A stretch of 64,000 nt of DNA from Norana najaformis (taxonomy: Eukaryota; Annelida; Clitellata; Crassiclitellata; Hormogastridae). Shown one piece after another: positions 1-31,034 of the stretch. The notes beneath the pieces were generated by a model. The model worked only from the letters and a program-made list of their open reading frames with translations. It had not been told where the DNA came from and made no database searches. The position numbers and the translations under genes were made by a program. The stretch covers positions 31,994,230-32,058,229 of the forward strand of contig OZ029921.1 in the NCBI GenBank assembly GCA_964023275.1. Direction: 5' to 3'. Each line of letters opens with the position of its first letter. Positions within the stretch are counted from its first letter, which is position 1.

Positions 1-1985
1 TAATTGGTTCTAAGTTAGACAAAACACAAAAGCCATCATGGCCTGCGCTTTGAAAGACCTGGCTCCCGGTAGGAAACGATTGTCCCGTCAGACGAGGGGA
101 GGAAGGAAATGAAAGGATACAGAAGCAGTTGGATTCAGAAAATATCTGACCATAAAGACATCTGGCATCTGAGAAAAGCCGTGAATTCTGGAAGACACCA
201 AAGAAGTTGATAACGCATGTAATAAGATGGGTGACTGACGCGTGGGAGACGATATGTGCGTCTATTGCTGTAGAATTCAATACCGATTGAAGAAGACCTG
301 ACATTCTCACTTTCACTCCTTATATCGTAACAATTATTATATGTGTCTTTAGGCTACACTCTCTCCATACATATATATACAGATTTACTGCTGCTTTCTT
401 TATTTGTAGATAGTAATGATATATATATATATATTGTCATTTATAGAGAAAATGCAGTTGTCAGGCCTTCAATCAGTATTGCATTTTACAGCAAAAGAAT
501 TACACAAATTGTCTCCCACGAAATCTCATTTTATATATATATCTCATTACATGCGTGATCAACTTCACTTTGTATACATGCATACGTACATGCATACATA
601 CATTCATTCATACATACATATACACATCTATATGAAGAGATAGACAGAGAGTAAAGGTGTTGTCAAGGCAAAGTTGAACAGCGTGAGCGCTGACAGTCTT
701 AGACATGTAAAGACTATGTACTGCACGTGTACAGGTGATACAAATTGCATTCTCCAACACAATTATATCTCGACATCTAGGCTTACTAAATCGCTGATTC
801 TCTGGCATCTTTGAGACTGAATCAACGAATCAACTGGGAGGGAGGGAGGGAGGGAGGGAGGGATGTTTTTGTTGTTTTTCTAGAGTTGTCGTGAGTTAAT
901 AATTGTCCCAAGTTTTTATGTTTTGTGTAGGTGGCAATAATTCTATAGTCTGAAAAGCCTTATTTCTTAAGTATTTGTCGCTTCCATTCTCTGATTAAAT
1001 GTGTGCCTATTGGTGAATATGGAATGATCACTGGTAATAGAATACGCCTTTGTGTTGGATTTTCAGTTTGTGTGTGATAGAACCATTTGTCTCTTTTCAT
1101 TTTCCTCAGCATTCTCTTATTGTAGCCTCTTTTTCGTAGGGATTTAAAGAGGGTAAAGCATGCAGTCCGATTTGAAGGAGCTGAGTCTTTTGAATCGAAG
1201 AACCTGGGATTTGAGAACTCCCTGTGTGGTATGTGAGGGATGATGCTGATGATGATGACAGAAAGGCAGATAGGCAGAGAGGCAGAGTGGTAAAAACAGA
1301 GATAGTGAGAAGCAGACACAAAGAGAAACATACTTAGACAGAGAAACAGAGAAAGAGAAACATAAAAACACATACAGCGAAGCAGAGACAGCCAGACAAA
1401 ACAGACAGACAGAATAAAAGGCTTCTTTTGTAGGCCCTGTTTGATTCGCTTAATGCAGGTCCACAATCGCACAAGCGTTTTTGCCCCCGCAAGCAACGCC
1501 GAACATAGACCCGCACTTATATACATATACATGCATTGCATACACATATACGTGTATATGTATGTGTGTGCGTGTGATACTGATATTGGCGACAATCGAC
1601 TGCTATGCGTCGTTGAATGCGACGGAGTTGCTGCTGCTGCTGCTGCGGCTGATCTAACTGCTGAGACCGCCTTGGGAGGCTGACGAATTCTATATGCAGC
1701 CTGCTATACCTGTGACACAGTTGGCAATTAGAGTACCTGAGTAGCGTTAACGAGGTGAGTACACGACGCCAATAATAAGCAACATGTATGAGACATAGAA
1801 GTTCGCGCATTCGCCTGTTTACAAGCTTATCTAGCTACAACGAAAATTTCTATGGCGCTTCTAGGTAATAAATTATTTGATCGCTGTAACGAGCGTCGAA
1901 GCAAGCTAGGACAAGTTTCGAATCCGGATCAGTGAGTGCCTCGCTGTTTCAGTCAAGGTCGTATTGACTTAAGGCTAGCACCGTT
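1..1985. other. Intergenic DNA upstream of the glutamate receptor gene
   Basis: I recognise no gene here. The open frames are driven by low-complexity sequence: TA and CATA runs near 415-435 and 535-635, a GGGA run at 838-863, and a short GCT (CAG on the other strand) run near 1629-1647. Between them is unique-looking AT-rich sequence. The receptor's promoter and 5' UTR exons should lie in or near this stretch, but I could not pick a convincing core promoter. Confidence 0.6.
838..863. repeat. (GGGA)n microsatellite
   Basis: About six perfect tandem copies of a G-rich tetranucleotide. On the G-rich (+) strand it could in principle form a quadruplex, but its position in intergenic DNA gives no further hint of function. 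Confidence 0.9.
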
Positions 1986-1987
1986 GG

Positions 1988-2118
1988 ATCTCGACCTGGA
2001 ACCGAACATGATCTTACTTGCCTATTGATTTTGTTATTGACTAAGCGCCTGTGAATAAGCTGAATCCCCGTGAAATGACTTTCTTGGGTGCTGAAGAAAT
2101 TTGAGATTACAATTACGA
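1988..2118 (+). repeat. LINE 3'-end fragment, family 1 (GATTAC-tailed)
   Basis: This is a diverged copy of a repeat seen seven times in the window. The shared core reads as CTGGAACCGAAC, then GATTTTGTT...TGACT, then GCGCCTGTGAATAAGCTG, and ends in GAGATTACAATTACGA. It ends about 170 bp before the receptor's start codon, so it may form part of that gene's promoter or 5' UTR. A longer copy at 30490-30794 suggests the family is the 3' end of a non-LTR retrotransposon. Confidence 0.7.
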
Positions 2119-2287
2119 CTCTGAATTATAGAATCCCTGCCTTCTGTGAGATTTCACTGTTGATTGTTTTTCTCTGTTTCTATGTTGTCTCCCGAATTCG
2201 GCTGCAGGTTTTTTCTCCCCTTAACGATAAAGCTTTCTCTTCAGCATCGATCCATCTTTCTGGAAACTTCGTCATAGGAAAAATCTG

Positions 2288-23043
<20,756 letters not shown>

Positions 23044-24678
23044 GAAGAACGCGACGCGAAAAAATGAAAAGGCAGAAGGCTGCAAAAGGAGCGGATGCGG
23101 AAGAACAAAACGAAGACGATGACTGGGAAAAGAGAAAGACGCCGGTGGACAGGATGTATTACAGATACAGAATGCGGGAACGAATGCCGGAACATTTAAG
23201 GAACAAATAGACGAATAGGAGGATGACGAAGATAAAGGCAAAGTAGGGCTACCAGTATAAAGACGGGAGGGAAGGAGACGGGCTAGAGTATGAAACGATA
23301 CGGATCTAACGTACGCACTACAAGCAAGATAGTGAGGACTTTTGTGATAAAACCTTAAGCTGATGAAACGTCGCAAGAACTAAGCTGTAGCCGAACATAG
23401 TAAGAAATCTGTCGGGATTTGGAAATAGCATTTATGAGCTATTAGCAGTCTTGAAATTCATCTCGAAACCTGGAGTGCTTCGGATTTTCATCATAGCTAG
23501 GTCCCATATTCTTCCCCACACACATTTCGCTAAATATGGCCAGACATCTTTTACTGCAGACGGCCCTACTTCGGAACGTGTGTATAGGCTACCAAGTCAC
23601 TGTACATATCTACACTGTAAGTGGTAAATTGGAATGAAACAATGAAAGTTACACGCGATCTCATTGTCAACACGAGATCATGAGGTGCTCGTATACATAC
23701 ATAATACAGTATATTAATTAATTATACATACTTACCTGTGTATGTTGTTTGGCAATGCATAACATAATTATTAATAACTAACATTTTCATTAATAGCGAC
23801 CAGTTACCTAAAAAAGTAAATTATCGACATACGCGTTGAAATTACCTTCACAATGTAACAGTCTATCATTAATTTACAGCATTTGGAAAGTCAGCTTCTT
23901 CTCATATACAGCCGTCCCAAGTATTCACGAACACATACATAGCTATATGATCTAAGGGTATCAGTAATAATCATGTTGTTTCGCTAATGCAGAATTCTCA
24001 GACCACCTGTATGCCTAACCTCAACGTATGGCTCTCGTCATAACCCTATTAAGCTGTAAACTTTCCCAATCACAATTCCGTAGCAGAATATTCAGTTGTA
24101 GATGAGCCAGGAAACACCTTCCTTTCAATACTCGTGTCCTGTTATTATTGCTGCGTCATTAAATCCCAGCGAACTTAGGCCTATTTCTCCGAAATTTACG
24201 CTAAACGCTTTATTAAGGTTCTCAGATGCAATTCCACATGTACAGCAGGTTGTTCAAGTCTTTGGGCTAGCAGTGAAAGGGTTTCTTATCCAGAATTCCA
24301 GGGAGTAGGAAATTAGGAATTCGACTAGAATAGGCACACAGAACACATGTCTGTTTAGAAAAAGTTAAACACGTGGACTGTTGTGATGGATGTACCATTT
24401 CAGTTAAGTTCCTGACCATTCAGGACCATCTAAACACAGAACTGCAACAAAGCATAGCTTTGTAAGTGACTAGATCGTTTTAAGTCAGCCAGGGTAAGGC
24501 AAGTTCAAATAACTTTGTTGTCACACAACTGTTTCAAATGCGCCTCTTTACCAACCTAATTTCACTGAATGCTAAGGCATGTATCGAAGACTTTGGCCCA
24601 ATTCTAACCCTCTGCTAGCAGGGACTATACTCCCAGGTCACGGAAGTTAATTAAATGACTTAGTTAAAACAAGCGAGG
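23044..24678. other. mGluR 3' region and intergenic DNA
   Basis: The first few hundred bases after the stop should be 3' UTR. I could not identify a convincing AATAAA. The region is otherwise AT-rich with no gene-like frame. Confidence 0.5.
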
Positions 24679-24836
24679 CAGTGGCGGATCCAGGATTGCT
24701 TGCGTGAGGGCAAGGACATTTCCAGAGGGGTGCCACATTCTGGCAGTCCACCATTTATGGGTGTGACCGGAGGGGCGCCAACAAATAACCAAGAGGTTAG
24801 AAGAACCGCCCCCGCCTCCTGCTAAATCCACCACTG
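24679..24836. mobile_element. hAT-type MITE, 158 bp
   Basis: The left end CAGTGGCGGATCCAG and the right end (reverse complement) CAGTGGTGGATTTAG form 15-bp inverted repeats with three mismatches. The flanks are 8-bp direct repeats, AAGCGAGG and AAGCAAGG, differing at one base. The 8-bp duplication and CAGTG ends fit hAT-derived miniature elements. There is no coding capacity. Confidence 0.75.
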
Positions 24837-24951
24837 AAGCAAGGTGTAGCGGTTTGTGTGCTAGCATTTTACACAACCCTTTCATAAACCTATCAAAGGT
24901 GCTGAAGCATGGTTAGCTTAGTAACTACAGATCTAAATGGCACAACTCGTG

Positions 24952-24979
<28 letters not shown>

Positions 24980-24982
<3 letters not shown>

Positions 24983-25125
24983 GACTTTAGGATCTTGACC
25001 TGGAACCGAACCCTATTGTCTATCGAATTTGTTTTGACTGAGCGCCTGTTAATAAGCTGGTCCCTGTGACGTGGCTTTCGTTGAGCGCTGTAGAAATCTT
25101 GGGATTACAATTATGATTACAAACT
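24980..25125 (+). repeat. LINE 3'-end fragment, family 1
   Basis: Contains GATCTTGACCTGGAACCGAA, TTTGTTTTGACTGAGCGCCT, the AATAAGCTGGTCCCTGTGAC variant shared with the 38829 copy, GAGCGCTGTAGAAATC and a GATTACAATTATGATTAC tail. A short CT run (24954-24978) precedes it. Confidence 0.85.
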
Positions 25126-25525
25126 CAAGTCTGACAGAAAATATTGTTCAGCTGTTTCTAGCAGGTGTCCTTCAGCCAGTGAATCATTGCAAAACAGCAA
25201 CAGAAATGGAAGTAGCTCATCAAGAACTTCTTGAGCAGTTAGGCCAAGATGCGGTCTAGCATTAGGTTTTGGTCGGTTCAGGCAGAAAAAGCTATCTAAA
25301 CTTTGGTCAACAATCACAGCATCACTGAGTTGTGAAGTATGCTGGTAAGCATGTATATATGAATGCATGTACCTGGACATTTCTATAGCACCTTCTGGGA
25401 CTCTCTGGAAGGTTCACCTTCCCAGAACAAATTATGTTACAGCTTAATACAAATGAAAAGTTCAATGGCAGATACATGTACAGTAAATGAAGCACATAAA
25501 GCATGGAAATTCTCCAGCAGCAGCA

Positions 25526-26115
25526 GAATTCTTGTCTTGAGGGATTCTTGTCTTGACCGATTCTTGCCTTGACTGATTCTTGTCTTGACGGATTCTTGTC
25601 TTGACGGATTCTTGTCTTGACGGATTCTTGTCTTGACGGATTCTTGTCTTGATGAATTCTTGTCTTGATAGATTCTTGTCTTGATGGATTCTTGTCTTGA
25701 TGGATTCTTGTCTTGACGAATTCTTGTCTTGACGGATTCTTGACTTGACAGATTCTTGTCTTGATGGATTCTTGTCTTGACGGATTCTTGTCTTGATGAA
25801 TTCTTGTCTTGATAGATTCTTGTCTTGATGGATTTTTGTCTTGATGGATTCTTGTCTTGACGGATTCTTGTCTTGACGGATTCTTGACTTGACAGATTCT
25901 TGTCTTGATGGATTCTTGTCTTGATGGATCCTTGTCTTGATGGATTCTTGACTTGATGGATTCTTGTCTTGATGGATTCTTGTCTTGATAGATTCTTGTC
26001 TTGATGGATTCTTGTCTTGACGGATTCTTGTCTTGATGGATTCTTGACTTGATGGATTCTTGTCTTGATGGATTCTTGTCTTGATGGATTCTTGTCTTGA
26101 TGGATTCTTGTCTTG
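25526..26115. repeat. 16-bp minisatellite, about 37 units
   Basis: The unit GATTCTTGTCTTGATG (with C/T and G/A variants) repeats in perfect 16-bp register for about 590 bp. Because 16 is not a multiple of 3, three units form a 16-codon period. The minus strand stays open in at least two frames (QDKNPSRQESIK-type peptides). I see no start context, partner exon or homology that would make it a gene. Confidence 0.95.
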
Positions 26116-26820
26116 GCCATAACTGACTGAAGAGATTCAAGGCTCATGGTTCCCAACGCACCGAGTTTGACGAATAATGAGCTGCATCTAGCATGCTCAT
26201 CACATGATTATGCTTACCAAATAGCACTCCTTGTCTGTGGTTGATACCATTCCAAAGATTCTGGCTTGGTAGTACATTATCGAATCTCAGATTTCCTGGT
26301 CACAGAGAGCATATAAGACAAGGCTTGACATTGTCCAATGCTACAGAGCAAAGCTATTCCCTTTCAAACTCAAACAGAACGGCAACCAAAGTTTGACAAA
26401 CTGAAGATGTCCGAATGTTCTGCACTGCATTAAATTCGCAGAAACCCTGATGAATTAACTCCAGAAAGAGGTCTCGAACACAGACTTTCTCTGTCAAGTG
26501 GCACAAATAGTCCTCTGAAGAGAACAATGATGACTGCTATCCATCAGATCTGCTCAAGATCATTGACAGATCATTCCAGAGTATCTTTTCAGTTATGAGC
26601 GATCATGCTGCACAAGCATTGCCAATCCTTGTTCAGCAGAAGGGATTACTTTTCTGTAGAAGCCTGGCTCATTCGAAGTGATTCCTTTCAAGCCCACTCT
26701 TTCTGTAATGGCGCTCAAAATGAGGCAATACTGATAGTCTTGTAGCTGCTGTTAACAGTTGGACAGTCTCAGCAGTGCACATGTACTATAGCCAATCAGA
26801 AACTTCAGATTGATTCAACC
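26116..26820. other. Intergenic DNA downstream of FKRP
   Basis: It probably includes the FKRP 3' UTR (minus strand), but no clear polyadenylation signal was seen. Confidence 0.45.
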
Positions 26821-28359
26821 CTATACCGATTGGTTATTTGGATATTTTGGATTCTCAATTACGCCCTCCCCAAATTTAAACTCAAGGAATTTTCTGACAT
26901 TGTTGGGAACTGGAGCCTCAATCCCCACAAAACGAATTTTGCCAATAGGTTGCAAGAAGGCTTCAGGAAATTCTCGGTCCTGTCGATGTGTCTTAAACCA
27001 AGTATTTTTAGTCATCGTACCATTCACAGAGTGAAATGGAAAAATGTCCACGTGCAAGTGATTCGTCTGACTGTACTGAACACGAAAAAATTCTCCTTCA
27101 GTGGCATGCTCCCACACAAAACCCTCATCATCTTCATATGCCTCTGATAGGCAGCTAACAAGATATGATGACTTTATGATATCATCCCAGTAAATCCCAA
27201 TATCAACATCATAGTCCCATGGAATGATATCCCCATTCCGTGCTGCACCAAGCAGACTACCGCCTTCAAGCCAGAACCGAACGCCCTGTTCATTCAGTAT
27301 TTTAAAAACATGATGCACAGTAATTCGAAGGGCTCGTAAGCAACATGGTGGAGTCCAACGATTCTGATGGATAAATTCTGGCATGTCATTGACTACAGTT
27401 CCAAAACAACGTGATGTCTCTTTTTCACAACCGTACCACTCATCCTGGCCACTTGCGTAGTGGACACGCTTTATGCCCAACCTGGAAAATGCCTCCCTCA
27501 ACCTAGCCAGCTCTTTTTGTTCGTGTTTCCATTTCTTGTGCTTGTCATTTTCAAAAAGGTTGACAGCCTGGTAAAATAAGGCTTCCTGCCTATTGAGTGC
27601 AACCTTGTGACCTCTTAGAGAGTTTTGTATAAATATAGCCGGTTGTAAAGGACGCAAATATGGATAAGGCAGATCAAGCAAAGTCTTTGTCTTCAACAGT
27701 AGTACCACTGGATTGCCAACCACTGCATCACAAACATCAACATTATGAAGCACTTCAAGGTTTGCAGTCCACCTTTTTGCATCAACACCAAGCTGCATAC
27801 AGCTTGTAGTGGCATTGTTTAATGGCCAAACAGCCACAGTTACCTGAGAATTTGCCATTTTTTGGTTCTCCAAGAACTGCACCACTTGTTTCAGACTTAA
27901 CTGATTCGCAATTCGAACTCCATCAGGGATTATGGCAACATATTCTGAGTGGATGTAAGTGTCCGGTCTTGATGATGACATTGGCTTTTCCACAACGCCT
28001 CGTAAAGAAACAAGATGGATGTTTTCCGACTTTGGCAGCTTCAAAGGTGGATAGGGCACAGTATCTGCAATGACTATAATCGCGGATCTTGCTGAGGTTT
28101 CACTGAGGCTCAGAGCAGTATCAGAAACATCATTTTGAAAGTCTTCAAATTCTCTTAAGATGAATGCATATGACTCGTTCAATACTTTTGTGGGAGCATC
28201 AGCACGGCCATGATAATTGCCCTTTAACTCATTGCACACATCTGATATTGGTACATCACATGATTTGGATGTAAGATATAATAAGGCAATTACATTGACA
28301 AGCCCAGCAGATAAGAAAATACACAATGACCAAGATCTTCGGCACGTTGACTTGCTCAT
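26821..28359 (-). CDS. FKRP: Fukutin-related protein (ribitol-5-phosphate transferase)
   Basis: Five hundred and twelve residues in a single exon; human FKRP is 495 residues and its coding region also lies in one exon. FKRP is a Golgi type II membrane enzyme that adds the second ribitol-5-phosphate from CDP-ribitol to the core M3 glycan of alpha-dystroglycan, enabling laminin binding. Seen here: a short cytoplasmic start, a membrane anchor at about 12-30, a stem and N-terminal domain, then the LicD/nucleotidyltransferase-type catalytic domain with LEGGSLLGAARNGDIIPWDY and the metal-binding D382-Y-D384-V-D386. Cysteines 311, 318, 339 and 340 have the same spacing (7, 21, 1) as the zinc-binding Cys289/296/317/318 of the human enzyme. 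The start Met was chosen because the anchor follows it. The frame is intact and looks functional. Fukutin itself is less likely because this Cys pattern is FKRP-specific. Confidence 0.95.
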   Translation of the reverse strand: MSKSTCRRSWSLCIFLSAGLVNVIALLYLTSKSCDVPISDVCNELKGNYHGRADAPTKVLNESYAFILREFEDFQNDVSDTALSLSETSARSAIIVIADTVPYPPLKLPKSENIHLVSLRGVVEKPMSSSRPDTYIHSEYVAIIPDGVRIANQLSLKQVVQFLENQKMANSQVTVAVWPLNNATTSCMQLGVDAKRWTANLEVLHNVDVCDAVVGNPVVLLLKTKTLLDLPYPYLRPLQPAIFIQNSLRGHKVALNRQEALFYQAVNLFENDKHKKWKHEQKELARLREAFSRLGIKRVHYASGQDEWYGCEKETSRCFGTVVNDMPEFIHQNRWTPPCCLRALRITVHHVFKILNEQGVRFWLEGGSLLGAARNGDIIPWDYDVDIGIYWDDIIKSSYLVSCLSEAYEDDEGFVWEHATEGEFFRVQYSQTNHLHVDIFPFHSVNGTMTKNTWFKTHRQDREFPEAFLQPIGKIRFVGIEAPVPNNVRKFLEFKFGEGVIENPKYPNNQSV

Positions 28360-28414
28360 CTCTAAAACAGTTTAAACACCGAGAGGTTCAGATGACTTAA
28401 TAGATAAGATCCTA

Positions 28415-29497
28415 AAACATAAAGGACCCTCACTATAACACAAGTTGAAATAACGCGAATTCATGTATAACAATGTCATAGTCTTGGATCCCAAATTTGC
28501 TTATGGACACCTGTAATCTGTGGAGGAAAACCTCTTATAGAACATATACCTTGCTGCACTGATTGGTCTTTATTCATTGTTTGCCGAACTGATAGTTGGT
28601 CAAACAACTGTGTCATATATCACATTAGCCTACATAAAGCATCAACTTTTCGTACACTGTTTGATTTCGATAGTAAAGAACTCTGCAGGACAAGCATGAG
28701 ATTTTCAATCCACCATCACCACCGTTGTGTAGTCGCATTGCCAAACTAATTTTAGTTAATTCTGTGGAATAATCATTAGACCTAAACCACAAGACAATGT
28801 AAGAGATGGACGAAGATGAAGTGTCTGATGTTCCAACATCAACTGCGGCCATAGCTGGCTTAAAGACTGATTTGAGATGGTTTGAAATGCAAAATACTGA
28901 GCCAGTAAGTATTGTGCAGCTGTGTAGTCTGCTGCATTTTGCTAAGTGGAAGAAGCTGAGCAGTGAGAAGCAAATGCAAAAGCAATGAATTTTTAAAGAA
29001 AACCTAGACTAGACTAGTTTATCTGCTAGAATTAAATATCCAAACACAGCAAGTATTTCTCTATTGTGTATTGTTTCTTTCAAACAAAAACGAACTTTAA
29101 GGTGTTGTTGATCTAAAATAATTAGTGACACATAAATTCCAAATGTGTAGCCGGAAGTTCATGGGGCCTGAAAGTGGAAAATCAAGACAAAGAATACAAG
29201 GCATTCAACTTAATTTATTTTTAATCGCTTTCATTCCATAATACAATTTCAAATAAACAGAATTTTCTGGCAGTCTTAAAAGTTCAATGACACCTAAGTC
29301 AAGTATCTTGGGAAACTCCTTTTGTGACCATACAGAGTTGTAACGCTTCCTCAGCCACTACAACCTGCAAATACACAGTTACACAGACACGCACACATGG
29401 TCGCAAAATACCATTTCAGTTTAACATGTCCCTCGTCATAAGGCGTTATTTGATATGGATCCCAAATCTCACGTTATAACGAGGGCCCAGTGCACTT
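28415..29497 (+). mobile_element. Degenerate Tigger-type DNA transposon
   Basis: The right end (29470-29492) is ACGTTATAACGAGGGCCCAG followed by TG, whose reverse complement CACTGGGCCCTCGTTATAAC is close to Tigger ends. The left end near 28421 has GGACCCTCACTATAAC. Further in, TTGGATCCCAAATTTG (28485) pairs with GGATCCCAAATCTC (29457), extending the inverted repeats. Inside is the C-terminus of a Tigger/CENP-B-like transposase (28806-28988). At 1.08 kb it has lost most of its coding region. Its left end is about 60 bp upstream of the FKRP start codon. Confidence 0.6.
28806..28988 (+). pseudogene. Tigger transposase C-terminal remnant
   Basis: The frame MDEDEVSDVPTSTAAIAGLK, then DLRWFEMQNTEPVSIVQL, then HFAKWKKLSSEKQMQK has an acidic lead, a central 'AI..L....RW.E.Q' helix and a basic end. 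This resembles the end of Tigger/jerky-type transposases. It sits inside the inverted repeats described for the element. No DDE core is present. Confidence 0.5.
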
Positions 29498-29764
29498 GTA
29501 ATCATAATCACATATTTCTTCACTGTTGAAAACACTGAGAACATCAAGGAGAAAGTGAGTAGGAAGGGATAGGAAACATGATTTCAGAGCAGAGCCATAG
29601 CCAGTCCAGAGATTTGCTTTGAAAGATTCATTCTCATTTTAAGTTCAACAAGTTACTTATAAACACGTTATCTCAGCATCTTCGGTTCATGCTATGAATG
29701 CCAGCAACAGCTTTACCTCTGACGCAGAGGGCAGTTTTTAAGACATGTTGCAGCAGCGACCGTG

Positions 29765-29945
29765 GCTTGCACACGAATGACCTGCTCACAAACAATCTGA
29801 CTAGATTGGAGTTACATCTTCTAATTTATTTAAGCTGTATGAATTTCGTATTTCTGAATTTCGTGCTTCCGAATCAGGCAGTACTTTGACACATTATCTG
29901 AATCGTTATACACGAGCTTTCGGGCATTGTTTACCCGACCACTGA
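29765..29945 (+). repeat. Dispersed repeat, copy A
   Basis: About 170 bp beginning GCACACGAATGACCTGCTCA and including ATTTATTTAAGCTGTATGAA and TCAGGCAGTACTTTGA. It is closely similar to 35310-35475 in the first intron of srGAP, 5.5 kb away in the same orientation. I cannot assign it to a known family. Confidence 0.7.
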
Positions 29946-30489
29946 ACCCACATCCTTCGAGTTTCACACGGTAGAGCATCTTCTTACTATTCTAGGCGGT
30001 CAATATCAAAGACTGTGATGAATAAACTTATTATATCCCTCTAGCGTACAAAAACTTTCATAGTGAAAACAACATAAATTAAAGATAAATTTAGGCAAAC
30101 CGGACAACTGGAGTCATCATCTTTCAAAGCTTTAAATATATTCTGTATTGCAGATTACTTTGATTTTAAAGCAGTTTCTGAAACCACATGTTTTATGATT
30201 GAATATTCAGGAAAAAGATGGGTACAGAAAATAGTGTTGATCATAGACGTACACGCACTTTAAAGATTACATATGTGCATACAGATTCTATACTTGGAAA
30301 CGTTAATGAAACCTACGTTAAAACATCATCGAGTGACTGACTAAATTTTGGTACCCAAGGCAATAAAACAACTAATTGAGCTTTTGAAGTTGAATATTAC
30401 TAAGTAGCTATTAGATTTTCTATAAAGTATAAAAATTTAAACTTATATCGTTATTCCCGCCAGAATTGCGACAGTTGTCTGGTCAATCA

Positions 30490-30794
30490 TACGAACTCAC
30501 CAACACTTCACCTCTTTCGGTTTCTGCGCAGGTCTTTCACTCAAGACTGAAAACACTTCTTTTCCAGAAATCTTATCCTGATTCTTCCTCTTCCCCTCAT
30601 CTCTCTTCTCGCTTCAATTTCAAACAGCATCCACCGTAGCCGTCCGACTGTCTGAGTGCCTGACTCCTGGATCTTGACCCTTTTGCCTATCGATTTTGTT
30701 TTGACTGAGCGCCTGTGAATAAGCTGGTTCCCGCGACTTAGCTTTTGTTGAGCGCTGTAGAAATCCCGAGATTACGATTACGATTACGATTATT
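30490..30794 (+). mobile_element. LINE 3' end, family 1, longest copy
   Basis: Besides the usual 3' core and a (GATTAC)4-like tail, this copy extends upstream through TTTCTGCGCAGGTCTTTCAC and GACTGAAAACACTTCTTTTC. In one frame with a stop, that resembles the 'F..RLKT.LF' C-terminus of LINE ORF2 proteins. It ends about 170 bp before the srGAP start codon. Confidence 0.65.
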
Positions 30795-30845
30795 CAATAA
30801 CAAATTTATTTCCTGTCATTCGCTAGATAGTGGTTATTCTTAAAA

Positions 30846-30853
30846 TGACGTCA
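30846..30853. promoter_or_regulatory. CRE palindrome upstream of srGAP
   Basis: A perfect TGACGTCA site 115 bp before the srGAP start codon and 52 bp after the end of the LINE fragment. Its position fits a proximal promoter or 5' UTR, with CREB/ATF as candidate binders. The transcription start is unknown. Confidence 0.4.
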
Positions 30854-30967
30854 CTTGTGTACTCCTGTTTTATTTTATGCCATCTGTCGTAGTGTTGATA
30901 AAGGTAAAGATTAAAGCTGCTGAAATATCCGGGTTTGTTTTGATACGTTTATTAACACAATGAAATA

Positions 30968-31034
30968 ATGTCGTCTGATAAGAAAATAAAAAAGGACAAA
31001 GAAATTTTCTTGGAGTTGGAGGCACAGATTAAAG
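30968..31034 (+). CDS. SRGAP: srGAP exon 1
   Basis: Encodes [20 protein letters not shown] plus IK; donor G|GTGAGC, phase 1. The KKDKEI and EAQIK elements match vertebrate srGAP N-termini, which fixes the start codon. Confidence 0.93.

Noticed and set aside
960..1595. 211-codon minus-strand open frame upstream of mGluR
   Set aside because: Cys/Leu/Ser-rich translation of CAGA-rich sequence, with no recognisable domain and no splice or promoter support.
25322..26156. Two overlapping minus-strand frames of 239-272 codons
   Set aside because: Both are translations of the same 16-bp minisatellite in different frames, with no homology outside the array.
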